The notes beneath the pieces are model-generated. The model saw only the letters and a list, made by a program, of their open reading frames with translations. It searched no databases and was not told the origin of the DNA. The position numbers and the translations under genes are program-made. From Rifleibacterium sp035352635 (GTDB lineage Bacteria > Muiribacteriota > Ozemobacteria > Ozemobacterales > Ozemobacteraceae), in the NCBI GenBank assembly GCA_035352635.1, contig DAOPYA010000011.1:1-60304 (forward strand): a stretch of 60,304 bases of DNA, written 5' to 3'. Shown here one piece after another: positions 1 to 7,097 of this stretch (its first letter is position 1; each line of letters begins with the position of its first letter).

Positions 1-686
1 CGCGGGGATGAACCGGTGGAGTATATGAAAAAGTTACGGGTAATTAGGTATTCCCCGCCCACGCGGGGATGAACCGACGCTGATCTTGCCGGGGATTACT
101 GGAGTCGCGTATTCCCCGCCCACGCGGGGATGAACCGTCAAGCCCTAGCAACAGCGAATGCGTTGACACGTATTCCCCGCCCACGCGGGGATGAACCGTT
201 CCTTTATGCCAAACCGTATTGCTCTTGTAAGTATTCCCCGCCCACGCGGGGATGAACCGTCCGCAGAGCCTCGCGAAAATTCCGATACCGCGTATTCCCC
301 GCCCACGCGGGGATGAACCGTAAACGTTCACTACATAAGCACATCATACACGGTATTCCCCGCCCACGCGGGGATGAACCGGCAACAGGCTTTTGGGTTG
401 GGTGAAGCGTATTGTATTCCCCGCCCACGCGGGGATGAACCGTTTTCATCCAGTGAAAAATCCGGGTCGATGGCGTATTCCCCGCCCACGCGGGGATGAA
501 CCGGCGTTATCAGAATCGGCGCAAAAAAGGGTTGCGTATTCCCCGCCCACGCGGGGATGAACCGCAACAGTGAAACCAATTTAAACCGCTGAAATAGTAT
601 TCCCCGCCCACGCGGGGATGAACCGAATCATTTTCTCAGAGTCAGTCTGTGATGCCGGTATTCCCCGCCCACGCGGGGATGAACTG
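1..686 (+). CRISPR. Type I-E CRISPR array, trailer end, 12 repeats and 11 spacers
   Basis: A 29-base repeat with GTATTCCCC at its 5' end and a GCGGGGATGAACCG end recurs at a strict 61-base period. Full copies start at 48, 109, 170, 231, 292, 353, 414, 475, 536, 597 and 658. The window opens inside another copy, whose last 15 bases are 1-15. All 11 spacers are 32 bases and all differ. Repeat length, hairpin arms (CCCCGC/GCGGGG), the AACCG end and the 32-base spacers match the known type I-E (Cascade) pattern. The last copy (658-686) has C to T at 685, as expected of a trailer-end repeat, so the leader and probably the cas genes lie left of the window. No cas gene is present here. Confidence 0.98.
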
Positions 687-1189
687 AGCTTTACGTGCAG
701 CGTCTGGTTCAAGTTATTGGGGCCGTGATCTAGGGGCCATGAGCTTTGCGGTTACTTACCACCGCTGGATACTGGAAAAATCTGCCGATGACAGTTTGAA
801 ACGGCATTCCTGATATGCGGGCGTTCGTTTTCTCCACAGACACGAAAAACCTCAGCATAGATCTCGCAGATCCCCCTGGCCGCCTTCGGTCTATCTTTTA
901 CCTGCCGGGCAATCAAAGCTGCTTTCAATTCGTCGAAAACAGTGTGGTCTTGGGAGGAAAGTTCGCAGACCCAAATAACAGCGATGCCAGCCATGAAGGT
1001 TCGGCTTTCATTCGTTCCAGTCACTATCTGCTATTTTATTCTCAAGAATCGGCCATTGGCCAACAAACCGAAAACTCGATCCCCGTGCAATCATACTTTC
1101 CGCGAATCATTTGTGTAGGCCTCTACCTGCCCGAATCTGGTGCAATGCGCCCAAAGTTGTTACCAACATAGGCAATCGCAAATGAATCG
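687..1189. other. 500-base region without a supported gene
   Basis: Between the CRISPR trailer and the TetR gene there are only short open frames on both strands (about 90 codons on minus at 752-1024, about 118 on plus at 815-1171). Neither has a convincing ribosome binding site or a recognisable family. Base composition gives no clear coding signal. It may be decayed gene sequence. A near-repeat GGGGCC(G/A)TGA occurs at 720-746. No terminator or RNA gene was seen. Confidence 0.5.
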
Positions 1190-1218
1190 TTGACATGCCA
1201 GCTGAATTTGCATATCTT
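1190..1218 (+). promoter_or_regulatory. Sigma-70 promoter of the TetR gene
   Basis: A perfect -35 TTGACA (1190-1195), a 17-base spacer and -10 TATCTT (1213-1218) lie directly before the palindromic operator. The predicted transcript start (about 1225) falls inside the operator, so bound repressor would block initiation. Confidence 0.75.
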
Positions 1219-1243
1219 AAAAATGAATTTAAAATTCATTTTT
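1219..1243. promoter_or_regulatory. Perfect palindromic operator, probable TetR autoregulation site
   Basis: A 12+1+12 perfect inverted repeat with half-site AAAAATGAATTT centred on base 1231. It abuts the -10 box and ends directly before the likely start codon at 1244. The core is TGAAT-N5-ATTCA. The same right half-site recurs before the next gene. Position and symmetry are those of a TetR-family autorepression operator; this is inference from layout. Confidence 0.8.
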
Positions 1244-1846
1244 ATGCAGATACTTAAAAATGCTATCAGGCTTCAAATTGAACGGGCGGCTCTGCGGTTG
1301 TTTGCAGCCCAGGGCTATGACAGAACAACCATGGCTGAAATTGCATCCATGGCTGGTGTGTCTACCGGCAATCTTTATCGATATCACAGTAACAAAGAAG
1401 AGTTGCTTTATACGCTTATCCCCGAAAGCTTTGTCGGGGGGGGTCTGCTGGCCCTGCAGCAAAAAATTGTCCTGGTTAAGGGTATGAGTTCTGCCCGAGT
1501 TGCTGCTTCAAAAGAGTTCAAAAAAAGCAACCTCGCCTTTTTGAAGTTTCTGCTCGATAACCGTCTGAAGCTTTTGATCCTTATGCGTGGCTGCAATGGC
1601 ACAAAGTGGGCAGATTTTCGCAAAACTGCGCAACAGGCTGTGATCGACAAAGTTATCGAGCACATTGCCAGCCTGCAGAAAAGGTCAAATACCTTTCCTG
1701 ACCACGTTCTTCTGACTGGCATTTACGAGAACCTCATAAATATCACTGTTTCAATTCTTGCCTCTGACACCAGTCAGGTAGACTGCCGAAAAGCCCTTGT
1801 CGGGCTTATGAGTTACCATCAACGAGGGTTGTCTGCCTTCTGCTGA
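1244..1846 (+). CDS. TetR/AcrR family transcriptional regulator
   Basis: A 200-residue protein of usual TetR length. The N-terminal helix-turn-helix spans about residues 8-55 and has the family pattern AALRLFAAQGYDRTTMAEIA, then a GVSTGNLYRYHSNKEEL-type recognition helix. The C-terminal ligand/dimer domain is divergent, so the inducer cannot be predicted. Start: the ATG at 1244 places the HTH at the usual distance and sits directly after the operator. Earlier in-frame starts (TTG 1190, ATG 1223) lie inside the promoter or operator and are unlikely. No Shine-Dalgarno sequence is visible, so the transcript probably has a short leader. The downstream flavoprotein gene carries a related operator and is the likely target. 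Confidence 0.88.
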   Translation: MQILKNAIRLQIERAALRLFAAQGYDRTTMAEIASMAGVSTGNLYRYHSNKEELLYTLIPESFVGGGLLALQQKIVLVKGMSSARVAASKEFKKSNLAFLKFLLDNRLKLLILMRGCNGTKWADFRKTAQQAVIDKVIEHIASLQKRSNTFPDHVLLTGIYENLINITVSILASDTSQVDCRKALVGLMSYHQRGLSAFC

Positions 1847-1866
1847 TTTTTTTTGCCACAAATTAT

Positions 1867-1891
1867 ATTAGCGAATAGCAAATTCATTTTT
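1867..1891. promoter_or_regulatory. Second, imperfect TetR-type operator
   Basis: The right half AAATTCATTTTT (1880-1891) is identical to the right half of the operator at 1219-1243. The left side keeps GAAT at the same spacing (CGAAT-N5-ATTCA, 1872-1886). A possible -10 TATATT at 1864-1869 precedes it by a similar distance as at the first site. The same regulator probably controls the flavoprotein gene starting at 1908. Confidence 0.65.
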
Positions 1892-1907
1892 ACAAAGGAA
1901 ACTTGTC

Positions 1908-2639
1908 ATGAAAATCACTGCCTTCAATGGAACCCACAAGATCGGCCAGTCAAACACTGCTATCATGGTCGAAGCATTTCTGCAGGGAGCAGCAGACGCC
2001 GGAGCCGAAACCGAACACATCAGGCTCGCAGGCATGACGATCAGCCCCTGCCGTGCCTGCAAGGCCTGCTGGCAGAATACACCCGGTAGATGCGTGATTA
2101 AAGACGACATGGCCGCCCTGATTGAAAAATTTATCAATTCCGACATGGTGATTCTGGCGTCACCCGTCTACACCGACAATATTTCTGGGCTGCTGAAAGT
2201 CTTTCTTGACCGCCTGATTACAATTGGCGACCCGCACTGGGAATTAGATGAACATGGCGAAAGCCGCCATCGACGTCGCTACCCCAAACCAACCCGGCTG
2301 GTTACCATCAGCAACTGCGGCTACCCGGAACAGAGTCATTTTGCAGTAATGCAGGTCTTTTTCCGGCGCCTGTGCCGAAACATGCATCTCGAACTCGCCG
2401 GGGAAATATACCGTGGCGCGGGCGGCCTTCTTTCTGGAATCGTGCCCGAATTCTCTGAACACATCAGCAGCTATCTGCAATTGGTCAGAAGGGCAGGCAG
2501 CGAAGCCGTGACGGCAGGGCGGGTTTCACCAGAACTGCTGCTGGCGCTTGAAGCACCCCTGATTCCACTGCCCGACTTCAATAAAATGTTCATTGCCAAA
2601 GTTAACATGCTTGCTGACAGCATGAATTCATCAGCCTAA
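1908..2639 (+). CDS. Flavodoxin-like NAD(P)H-dependent FMN reductase / iron-sulfur flavoprotein
   Basis: A 243-residue protein. The N-terminus has the FMN-binding flavodoxin-like pattern (FNGTHKIGQSNTAIM) and a second loop ILASPVYTDNISGLLKVFLDR around 78-98, typical of the NADPH-dependent FMN reductase/Isf family. A cysteine cluster C48-x2-C51-x2-C54-x7-C62 matches the 4Fe-4S ligand set of archaeal/bacterial iron-sulfur flavoproteins. The role is probably electron transfer to an unknown acceptor or quinone/xenobiotic reduction in the cytoplasm. Shine-Dalgarno AAAGGAAA lies just before the ATG. It sits 61 bases after a TetR regulator and carries a matching operator, so it is likely derepressed by that regulator's ligand. 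The substrate is unknown. Confidence 0.85.
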   Translation: MKITAFNGTHKIGQSNTAIMVEAFLQGAADAGAETEHIRLAGMTISPCRACKACWQNTPGRCVIKDDMAALIEKFINSDMVILASPVYTDNISGLLKVFLDRLITIGDPHWELDEHGESRHRRRYPKPTRLVTISNCGYPEQSHFAVMQVFFRRLCRNMHLELAGEIYRGAGGLLSGIVPEFSEHISSYLQLVRRAGSEAVTAGRVSPELLLALEAPLIPLPDFNKMFIAKVNMLADSMNSSA

Positions 2640-2766
2640 ATTTTTCAGCACCCGGGCCAGAAGGTTGTAACCTTCGCACCAAGCGCCACAGTCAAAAAGA
2701 AGCTAAACCCCAAAACCAGCAAGCGAAAGTAAACCCTGGCTGAGGTTTGTCATTTATTGTCATCGT

Positions 2767-3018
2767 CTACCTTTTCCGATAGGTAGTGGTTTTGCGTCGT
2801 TCGACAGTTAAAATCTCGGCCAGATCACCTTTAAATCTGATGAACACGCGCCAAACATCAACTTTAAGTCGCCAAAGATCTTTATCAAGTCGAATAATAT
2901 CAACAGGCTTTCCATCCTCGAACAGGTCGATTACATCCGTTATTTTTTTCTGCTCTTTTTTTGGCAGCTTCAAAAGTGCTTTTTCAAACTTTGCGCCCTT
3001 AAAAATACGGATTGGCAT
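2767..3018 (-). CDS. RelE/ParE-family toxin
   Basis: An 83-residue basic protein with the RelE/ParE pattern: an N-terminal helix pair (AKFEKALLKLPKKEQKKI), then the strand LDKDLWRLKVDVWRVFIRF and a C-terminal VERRKTTTYRKR tail. RelE-type toxins cut mRNA at the ribosome and ParE-type toxins poison gyrase; the sequence does not decide between them. The start codon overlaps the stop of the antitoxin gene (TAATG), giving translational coupling in an antitoxin-first operon. The basic C-terminus (RRKTTTYRKR) is consistent with RNase RelE proteins but a ParE role is not excluded. Confidence 0.85.
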   Translation of the reverse strand: MPIRIFKGAKFEKALLKLPKKEQKKITDVIDLFEDGKPVDIIRLDKDLWRLKVDVWRVFIRFKGDLAEILTVERRKTTTYRKR

Positions 3019-3302
3019 TATTTAGAGCCTTTTTTCAATCTTTTCTTAAAGACCTGCCATTCTTCCCTGTCGCCGCTATCCAGTTCTTTTTCAGCTTCTT
3101 TGATAGCCTTCAGTTCTCCTGGTGAAAGTTCTTCCTCTGTGATTGGCATATCGAGATAGTCAGCCACAGTCATTTTCTTCTCGACTTCCTGATTGATCCA
3201 GTTGATAACCAGTTCACTCATTGTCATTCCCAATGAGCTTGCCAGAACCTTGAACTGTCTGTGCCTTTCTTCCGGAAGCCTTAGCAAATAGGTTTTTGTC
3301 AT
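3018..3302 (-). CDS. Ribbon-helix-helix antitoxin partner of the RelE-like toxin
   Basis: A 94-residue protein beginning MTKTYLLRLPEERHRQFKVL, a ribbon-helix-helix DNA-binding start (short strand then helices, residues 1-45), followed by an acidic, lysine/glutamate-rich C-terminal half suited to wrapping a toxin. Start chosen at 3302: a GGAGGA Shine-Dalgarno (complement of 3311-3316) lies 8 bases upstream. The longer frame starting at 3326 has no ribosome binding site. It overlaps the toxin start by one base. As in other type II modules it probably represses its own promoter, seen at 3340-3368. Confidence 0.82.
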   Translation of the reverse strand: MTKTYLLRLPEERHRQFKVLASSLGMTMSELVINWINQEVEKKMTVADYLDMPITEEELSPGELKAIKEAEKELDSGDREEWQVFKKRLKKGSK

Positions 3303-3339
3303 GATACTTTTCCTCCAAAACTGCACATGTCCTATATAT

Positions 3340-3368
3340 AATATAATGAAAATTATTTAGATAATCAA
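3340..3368 (-). promoter_or_regulatory. Promoter of the RHH/RelE toxin-antitoxin operon
   Basis: On the minus strand: -35 TTGATT (3368-3363), a 17-base spacer, -10 TATATT (3345-3340), followed by an AT-rich start region. It is close to consensus and about 40 bases before the antitoxin start. Confidence 0.7.
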
Positions 3369-3416
3369 GATTATTCCAGAGAATGCGTTAGAAACAGGGA
3401 GGAAAAGAGTAACAAC

Positions 3417-3749
3417 ATGAAAGACAAAGACTTTAACAGACTTGTTAAGGGTGTAAAGCAGTTTGTGCAAATCAAGCGCTGTGAAATGAAGCCTTCCAGA
3501 GTGTTTGAGTTCACTGCTCTTGATGTAAAAGCACTCCGTGAAAGCTTGCCTTAATCTCAATCAGAATTTGCCAAAATGATCGGCGTCAGCCTGGCAACTC
3601 TGCAAAACTGGGAACAGGGTCGCCGCAAGCCTGTAGGTCCGGCTCAAGCGCTATTGCGAGTGGGTCAATTGCAACCAGACGCAGCAATACCTCGTCTAAT
3701 ACTTGGCTACTCGACAATCGGGCGAAAAACAGGGATACTGTTTCCGTAA
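3417..3749 (+). pseudogene. Broken HigA/NadS-type XRE regulator (in-frame stop)
   Basis: Translation from ATG 3417, with a GGGAGG Shine-Dalgarno at 3397-3402, gives 45 residues (MKDKDFNRLVKGVKQF... to ...VFEFTALDVKALRESLP). TAA at 3552-3554 follows. In the same frame the protein continues SQSEFAKMIGVSLATLQNWE, a clear XRE helix-turn-helix, to a stop at 3747-3749. Together this is the layout of HigA/NadS-type antitoxins (about 100 residues). A family-typical Leu codon appears to have become TAA by one base. No toxin partner is recognisable upstream. The nonsense codon makes this a likely pseudogene; readthrough or a sequencing error is the alternative. Confidence 0.8.
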
Positions 3750-3794
3750 CTGATAAAATAACCAAAGTTTTTAAGGTAATGGCAGGAGAATAGA

Positions 3795-4586
3795 ATGAAC
3801 ACTTCTGGTAAAGCTTTCAGACCGTCACATTATTTGCTGGCAGCCTTTCTTTTTGCTACCCCAGGCCTCCAGGCATCCCAGATGCCTGAAGGGCCGAAAG
3901 TCCCGCTGACACTGGAAAGAGATGAACCTCAAAACCGTGATTTTCCTCAGATGCAAGGCTCTGAAGCTCAGTTTATGGCTGCTGATGAATTTCCGGCCGA
4001 TGTCGATTGCGAGGTTGACCTTGAGAAAAACCGCATCGGCATTCGAAATCAGCAGGCAATAAAGGCTTTTAAAGGGCCAATCAACGGCCAGGGCGTGGTG
4101 CAGCTGACTTTAGATCCGAAAACTACCGAAGTCTGCCGGGCAAAAATTGAAGTGCAGTTTGACGAGACCCTTAAAGACTGGAATCTCAATATCGCCGATT
4201 CGGTCTCATGCAACGGCTTTTCGGGTGACGGCGGTCATCAGAGCCATGACAGTGAAGCACAGATTATGAACGGCAATTTTGCCCTGTACGGCGACGACCA
4301 CATGCAAGCCGACGAAAAGGGCGGCAAGGTTCTGGCGTCTGCAGAAAGGCTCGGCAGCTCTGGGGCCACAGTTATTTTTGAGGTCAGCAACAACCGGCTT
4401 GTCTGGCAAAACGACAGAGGCCTCGATGGCGAGGTCAAGTCGCCTTATATCTTCTGCCTTGCCGGCCAGCCTGATACCGAAGGCCAGGTTAACCACGATA
4501 TTTTCATCGGTATAAATCAGGTGATTAATGGAAACCGCACCGGCAGCGGCGTCAGGCGGGTCAGAATCAGACTGTTGCATGAATAA
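3795..4586 (+). CDS. Exported protein of unknown function
   Basis: A 263-residue protein with an N-terminal signal-like segment (residues 12-27, YLLAAFLFATPGLQAS) and a likely cleavage after AxA/S. The mature part is acidic with short beta-strand-like stretches and four cysteines (around C71, C113, C138, C221) that could form disulfides outside the cytoplasm. No catalytic motif or family was recognised. Shine-Dalgarno GGCAGGAGA precedes the ATG by a few bases. The gene stands alone between toxin-antitoxin remnants and is followed by an inverted repeat (4590-4631). Confidence 0.75.
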   Translation: MNTSGKAFRPSHYLLAAFLFATPGLQASQMPEGPKVPLTLERDEPQNRDFPQMQGSEAQFMAADEFPADVDCEVDLEKNRIGIRNQQAIKAFKGPINGQGVVQLTLDPKTTEVCRAKIEVQFDETLKDWNLNIADSVSCNGFSGDGGHQSHDSEAQIMNGNFALYGDDHMQADEKGGKVLASAERLGSSGATVIFEVSNNRLVWQNDRGLDGEVKSPYIFCLAGQPDTEGQVNHDIFIGINQVINGNRTGSGVRRVRIRLLHE

Positions 4587-4589
4587 ACG

Positions 4590-4640
4590 CAAGAGAATCT
4601 GCCTTTGCCTCAATGCACATCGATTCTCTTGAATCTTTTT
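4590..4640 (+). terminator. Possible terminator after the exported protein
   Basis: A perfect 10-base inverted repeat CAAGAGAATC (4590-4599) / GATTCTCTTG (4622-4631) with a 22-base loop, followed by AATCTTTTT. The long loop makes it weaker than the other terminators here. Confidence 0.45.
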
Positions 4641-4666
4641 AAAAGCGCGGCTGAAATTGACTCTGA

Positions 4667-4680
4667 AAATGAGGCCGTTC
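4667..4680 (+). repeat. Left 14-bp direct repeat flanking the MazF module
   Basis: AAATGAGGCCGTTC occurs here and again at 5374-5387, bracketing the MazF/PemK module. The bases outside differ. Confidence 0.6.
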
Positions 4681-4737
4681 ACGGCAGGCGTTCTGTGAAA
4701 TAAAAAACATGCAAAACGAGTCAAGACCTGCTCAATC

Positions 4738-4746
4738 TGTTATAAT
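4738..4746 (+). promoter_or_regulatory. Extended -10 promoter of the MazF module
   Basis: TGTTATAAT: a perfect -10 TATAAT (4741-4746) with the TGn extension and no good -35. It lies about 30 bases before the antitoxin ATG. Confidence 0.65.
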
Positions 4747-4777
4747 CTTGTAGTCACTTAATCCAAGAGGTGTGAAA

Positions 4778-4990
4778 ATGGGGACAAAAGAGATTTTATC
4801 AGCAATTAAAAAATTGCCGGTAAGCGACAGAATGCTAATCGTTGAAAAAACTTTAAAAAACATCCGGGAAGCTGCAATAAAAAAGAGCATGGAAGAAGCT
4901 GCCGAAGCTTTGCTTGAAGACTATAAATCAGATAAGGAATTAACAGTCTTTACTTCAATAGATTTCGAGTCGTTTTATGAAGCAAGGTGA
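4778..4990 (+). CDS. Antitoxin partner of the MazF/PemK-type toxin
   Basis: A 70-residue, helix-rich protein (MGTKEILSAIKKLPVSDRM...) with an acidic middle (EEAAEALLEDYKSDKE). It resembles the short antitoxins that precede PemK/MazF toxins and start with a helical LPxxxRxxIVEKTLKxI segment. Start ATG 4778 has AGAGG 7 bases upstream; a GTG at 4772 in the same frame lies inside that ribosome site. Its last 14 bases overlap the toxin gene, so the two are co-translated. It presumably binds and neutralises the toxin and may repress the operon. Confidence 0.78.
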   Translation: MGTKEILSAIKKLPVSDRMLIVEKTLKNIREAAIKKSMEEAAEALLEDYKSDKELTVFTSIDFESFYEAR

Positions 4991-5321
4991 AATCTGGCAG
5001 ATTAATCTTGATCCGACTGTAGGCGCAGAAATTCGGAAAACCAGGCCTGCAGTGATTGTCAACGACAATGCATTAGGCAAACTCCCATTAAAAATTGTTG
5101 TCCCAATCACAGACTGGAAAGAACGTTATGAGGTTGCACCCTGGATGGTGAATCTTTCCCCTGACGAAGACAACAACCTCATCAAAGAATCTGCAGCAGA
5201 CTGTTTTCAGATTCGTTCATTGTCGGTGAATCGGTTTAGTAAGAAAATTGGTGTTATAGGCCAGAAAAAGCTTGAAGACATCAAAGAAGCTCTTATAAAA
5301 GTGCTTTCAATTCGAGATTGA
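4977..5321 (+). CDS. MazF/PemK-family endoribonuclease toxin
   Basis: A 114-residue protein of usual family length with the MazF/PemK start (MKQGEIWQINLDPTVGAEI), the RKTRPAVIVND strand, and VVPITDW / CFQIRSLSVNRF segments. Members are ribosome-independent mRNA interferases with an SH3-like barrel fold. The conserved Arg of the RPAV motif and the Thr in VPIT are present, so it looks intact. It overlaps the antitoxin by 14 bases in a different frame. The module is more AT-rich than its neighbours and sits between direct repeats, consistent with recent gain. Confidence 0.92.
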   Translation: MKQGEIWQINLDPTVGAEIRKTRPAVIVNDNALGKLPLKIVVPITDWKERYEVAPWMVNLSPDEDNNLIKESAADCFQIRSLSVNRFSKKIGVIGQKKLEDIKEALIKVLSIRD

Positions 5322-5373
5322 ACCTTAATTTCCATTTAAATTAAAAAACACAGAGCAATCGCGTCGATGCGAG

Positions 5374-5430
5374 AAATGAGGCCGTTCGCGGGTTTTGCTT
5401 GCGCAAACCTCGCGCCCGTCGGCCCCTTCA
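5374..5430. repeat. Right direct repeat and GC-rich cruciform
   Basis: 5374-5387 repeats AAATGAGGCCGTTC from 4667-4680. It runs into an imperfect inverted repeat, GAGGCCG...GCGGGTTT (5378-5395) against AAACCTCGC...CGGCCCC (5405-5427), with a short loop. There is no T-tract, so this is not an ordinary terminator. Confidence 0.5.
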
Positions 5431-5471
5431 GTCATTGACGGTGGGCGACTGTAATGGCTGCACGCATAGGG

Positions 5472-5477
5472 TATAAT
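5472..5477 (+). promoter_or_regulatory. -10 box upstream of the 5514 gene
   Basis: A perfect TATAAT, 36 bases before the start codon. The -35 region is poor. Confidence 0.5.
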
Positions 5478-5513
5478 GCTGTACAGAGTTAAATTACTTC
5501 AGGAGACTTTTTT

Positions 5514-6041
5514 ATGGGGAAACTGCCGGCGGTTTTAATGGCGATATTCTTGTTTGTGGGCATTGCAGGGGCATTGCCAGCTGAAGATGGTGGTGCTGAA
5601 GCTGATATTTTGTTCGCGAAATATTATGTGAACTGGGCGTGGGGCTTTGATTTTAAAGGCATTACAGTTGATTCAGCCGGGCAGGTTCACGCGTTTGCCT
5701 ACCCTGATAACGGCAAAATGCCAGATTTTGATCGGGCGGCCCTGACGGCAGAACAGTTGAAAGAACTCTATCGCCCCGGAAAAAAACTGGCAACCACCGT
5801 TGATGCCGACAAGCTGAGGCTCATGGCAGAACTGATTCAGCCGGCGGCGACGGCCAGCATGTCTGAGCGGGTTAACGAAGGCAACGATATGGGTGCGAAT
5901 TCATGGGTGGCCTATCATTATGACCCTCAGCTGAAAACTTATAAGCAAATCAATCTCAAAACAAAAGGTGACTGGAGCTCACACAACCTGGCCACCGCTG
6001 CCACTGAGATTATCGACTGGCTCAACAGTATAAAGCCTTAA
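5514..6041 (+). CDS. Exported protein of unknown function
   Basis: A 175-residue protein with a signal peptide (residues 1-23, hydrophobic AVLMAIFLFVGIAGALPA). The mature part contains YYVNWAWGFDFKGITVDSAGQVHAFAYPD and a C-terminal GANSWVAYHYDP...TEIIDWLNSIKP, tryptophan- and tyrosine-rich, with no cysteines. No family was recognised. Shine-Dalgarno AGGAG (5501-5505) supports the start. It is a monocistronic unit with its own -10 box, followed by a 170-base gap with a promoter for the next gene. Probably periplasmic. Confidence 0.75.
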   Translation: MGKLPAVLMAIFLFVGIAGALPAEDGGAEADILFAKYYVNWAWGFDFKGITVDSAGQVHAFAYPDNGKMPDFDRAALTAEQLKELYRPGKKLATTVDADKLRLMAELIQPAATASMSERVNEGNDMGANSWVAYHYDPQLKTYKQINLKTKGDWSSHNLATAATEIIDWLNSIKP

Positions 6042-6175
6042 CTTAAAACAGGGTCATCAAAGGCAGCAGCTGAAAGCCTGATTAACAGTGCCCTTTACGC
6101 CGGGGCACCCGGCTGATGGCCGTGCCGGTGAAGTAAGTCGGTTTTGTTCTGCAGGATTCAATTACAGAAACTGAT

Positions 6176-6204
6176 TTGCACAGATAAACCCCATAGATTA
6201 TTAT
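6176..6204 (+). promoter_or_regulatory. Promoter giving an almost leaderless transcript
   Basis: -35 TTGCAC (6176-6181), a 17-base spacer, -10 TATTAT (6199-6204). Initiation 6-8 bases later falls at about 6210-6212, only 2-4 bases before the ATG at 6214. Confidence 0.65.
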
Positions 6205-6213
6205 GACCGTATT

Positions 6214-6903
6214 ATGAATAATCAGCTTTTTAACACAATTGACGATTTTATTGATTCCCTGCAGTCGATGCCCGAGGGCGACCTGTTCAACCCCTGGTGG
6301 CAAAACGACCCCGAAAACGATGATTACACCAACTCTGCCGAAATCAGGCGACACCAGCTCATGTTTTATCTGCGTGAGCGCCTTGGGCGCACGAGGTTTC
6401 TGCTGATCGGCGAAGCACTTGGCTACCAGGGTGGGCATTTCACTGGTATCGCCATGACTTCAGAGCGCATGCTGCTCGGGAAACAGCAAAAAAACGGCAT
6501 CAGTCCCGAGCATATTTTTACTGGTATGCAACCCTGCCGAACCAGCCGCGAAGAGATACGCAAAGACGGCTTCAACGAACCGACTGCCACCATCGTCTGG
6601 GGCCATCTGCTGGCCATGGGTGTACACCCCTATGATTTCGCAATCTGGAACGCCCTGCCCTGGCACCCGTTTCATCGCAGTCGCGGCCTGCTTTCGAACC
6701 GCACGCCGCACGACCGTGAATTCGCGGCCGGGCAGGCACGCCTGACCGATCTGATCAACATTCTCAAGCCGGCCAGAATTGTCGCGGTCGGTGAAAAAGC
6801 CGCCGCAAGACTGGCAATCGCGGGCATAGACTTCGCCAAGGTCAGGCACCCGGCCAACGGTGGCGCCGTAAAATTTCGCGAACAATTTTCTGCTCTGCTC
6901 TGA
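6214..6903 (+). CDS. Uracil-DNA glycosylase superfamily protein
   Basis: A 229-residue protein. The pattern LLIGEALGYQGGHFTGIAMT (about 62-82) corresponds to the motif A region (GExPGxxExxxGxPF-like), and VRHPANGG near residue 211 corresponds to the C-terminal HPS-type motif of the uracil-DNA glycosylase fold. Between them, IWNALPWHPF and ILKPARIVAVGEKAA fit the family core. Members remove uracil or related bases from DNA, but the catalytic residue here is not certain and some family members have no proven activity. No Shine-Dalgarno is visible, and the upstream promoter implies a leaderless mRNA. It stands alone between short intergenic regions. Confidence 0.75.
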   Translation: MNNQLFNTIDDFIDSLQSMPEGDLFNPWWQNDPENDDYTNSAEIRRHQLMFYLRERLGRTRFLLIGEALGYQGGHFTGIAMTSERMLLGKQQKNGISPEHIFTGMQPCRTSREEIRKDGFNEPTATIVWGHLLAMGVHPYDFAIWNALPWHPFHRSRGLLSNRTPHDREFAAGQARLTDLINILKPARIVAVGEKAAARLAIAGIDFAKVRHPANGGAVKFREQFSALL

Positions 6904-7060
6904 CCAGATCGCAATACCAGAGCAGGCAACCCGCCTTAAACACTGAACTGCACAACCCGGGCTGCAAACCGAATGGCAGTTCGAAAGCCGCTTTACATGA
7001 GCAAAATGCTGTGGGGGCTGCGCAAACATTTTTGCTGTAGTGTCAGGTTAGCGGCTGATA

Positions 7061-7069
7061 TGTTATAAT
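7061..7069 (+). promoter_or_regulatory. Extended -10 promoter of the esterase gene
   Basis: TGTTATAAT, with perfect TATAAT at 7064-7069, 28 bases before the ATG. Confidence 0.6.
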
Positions 7070-7097
7070 TTTGCCAATCAAATTACAGGAGCCGGAT

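Noticed and set aside
44..579. Open frames across the CRISPR array with repeated SSPRGRGI, RFIPAWAGNT and VHPRVGGEY words
   Set aside because: These are translations of the I-E repeat itself, a common source of false proteins; they have no ribosome sites.
752..1171. Overlapping 90- and 118-codon frames on opposite strands right of the CRISPR array
   Set aside because: No ribosome site, no recognisable family, and neither is clearly better than the other.
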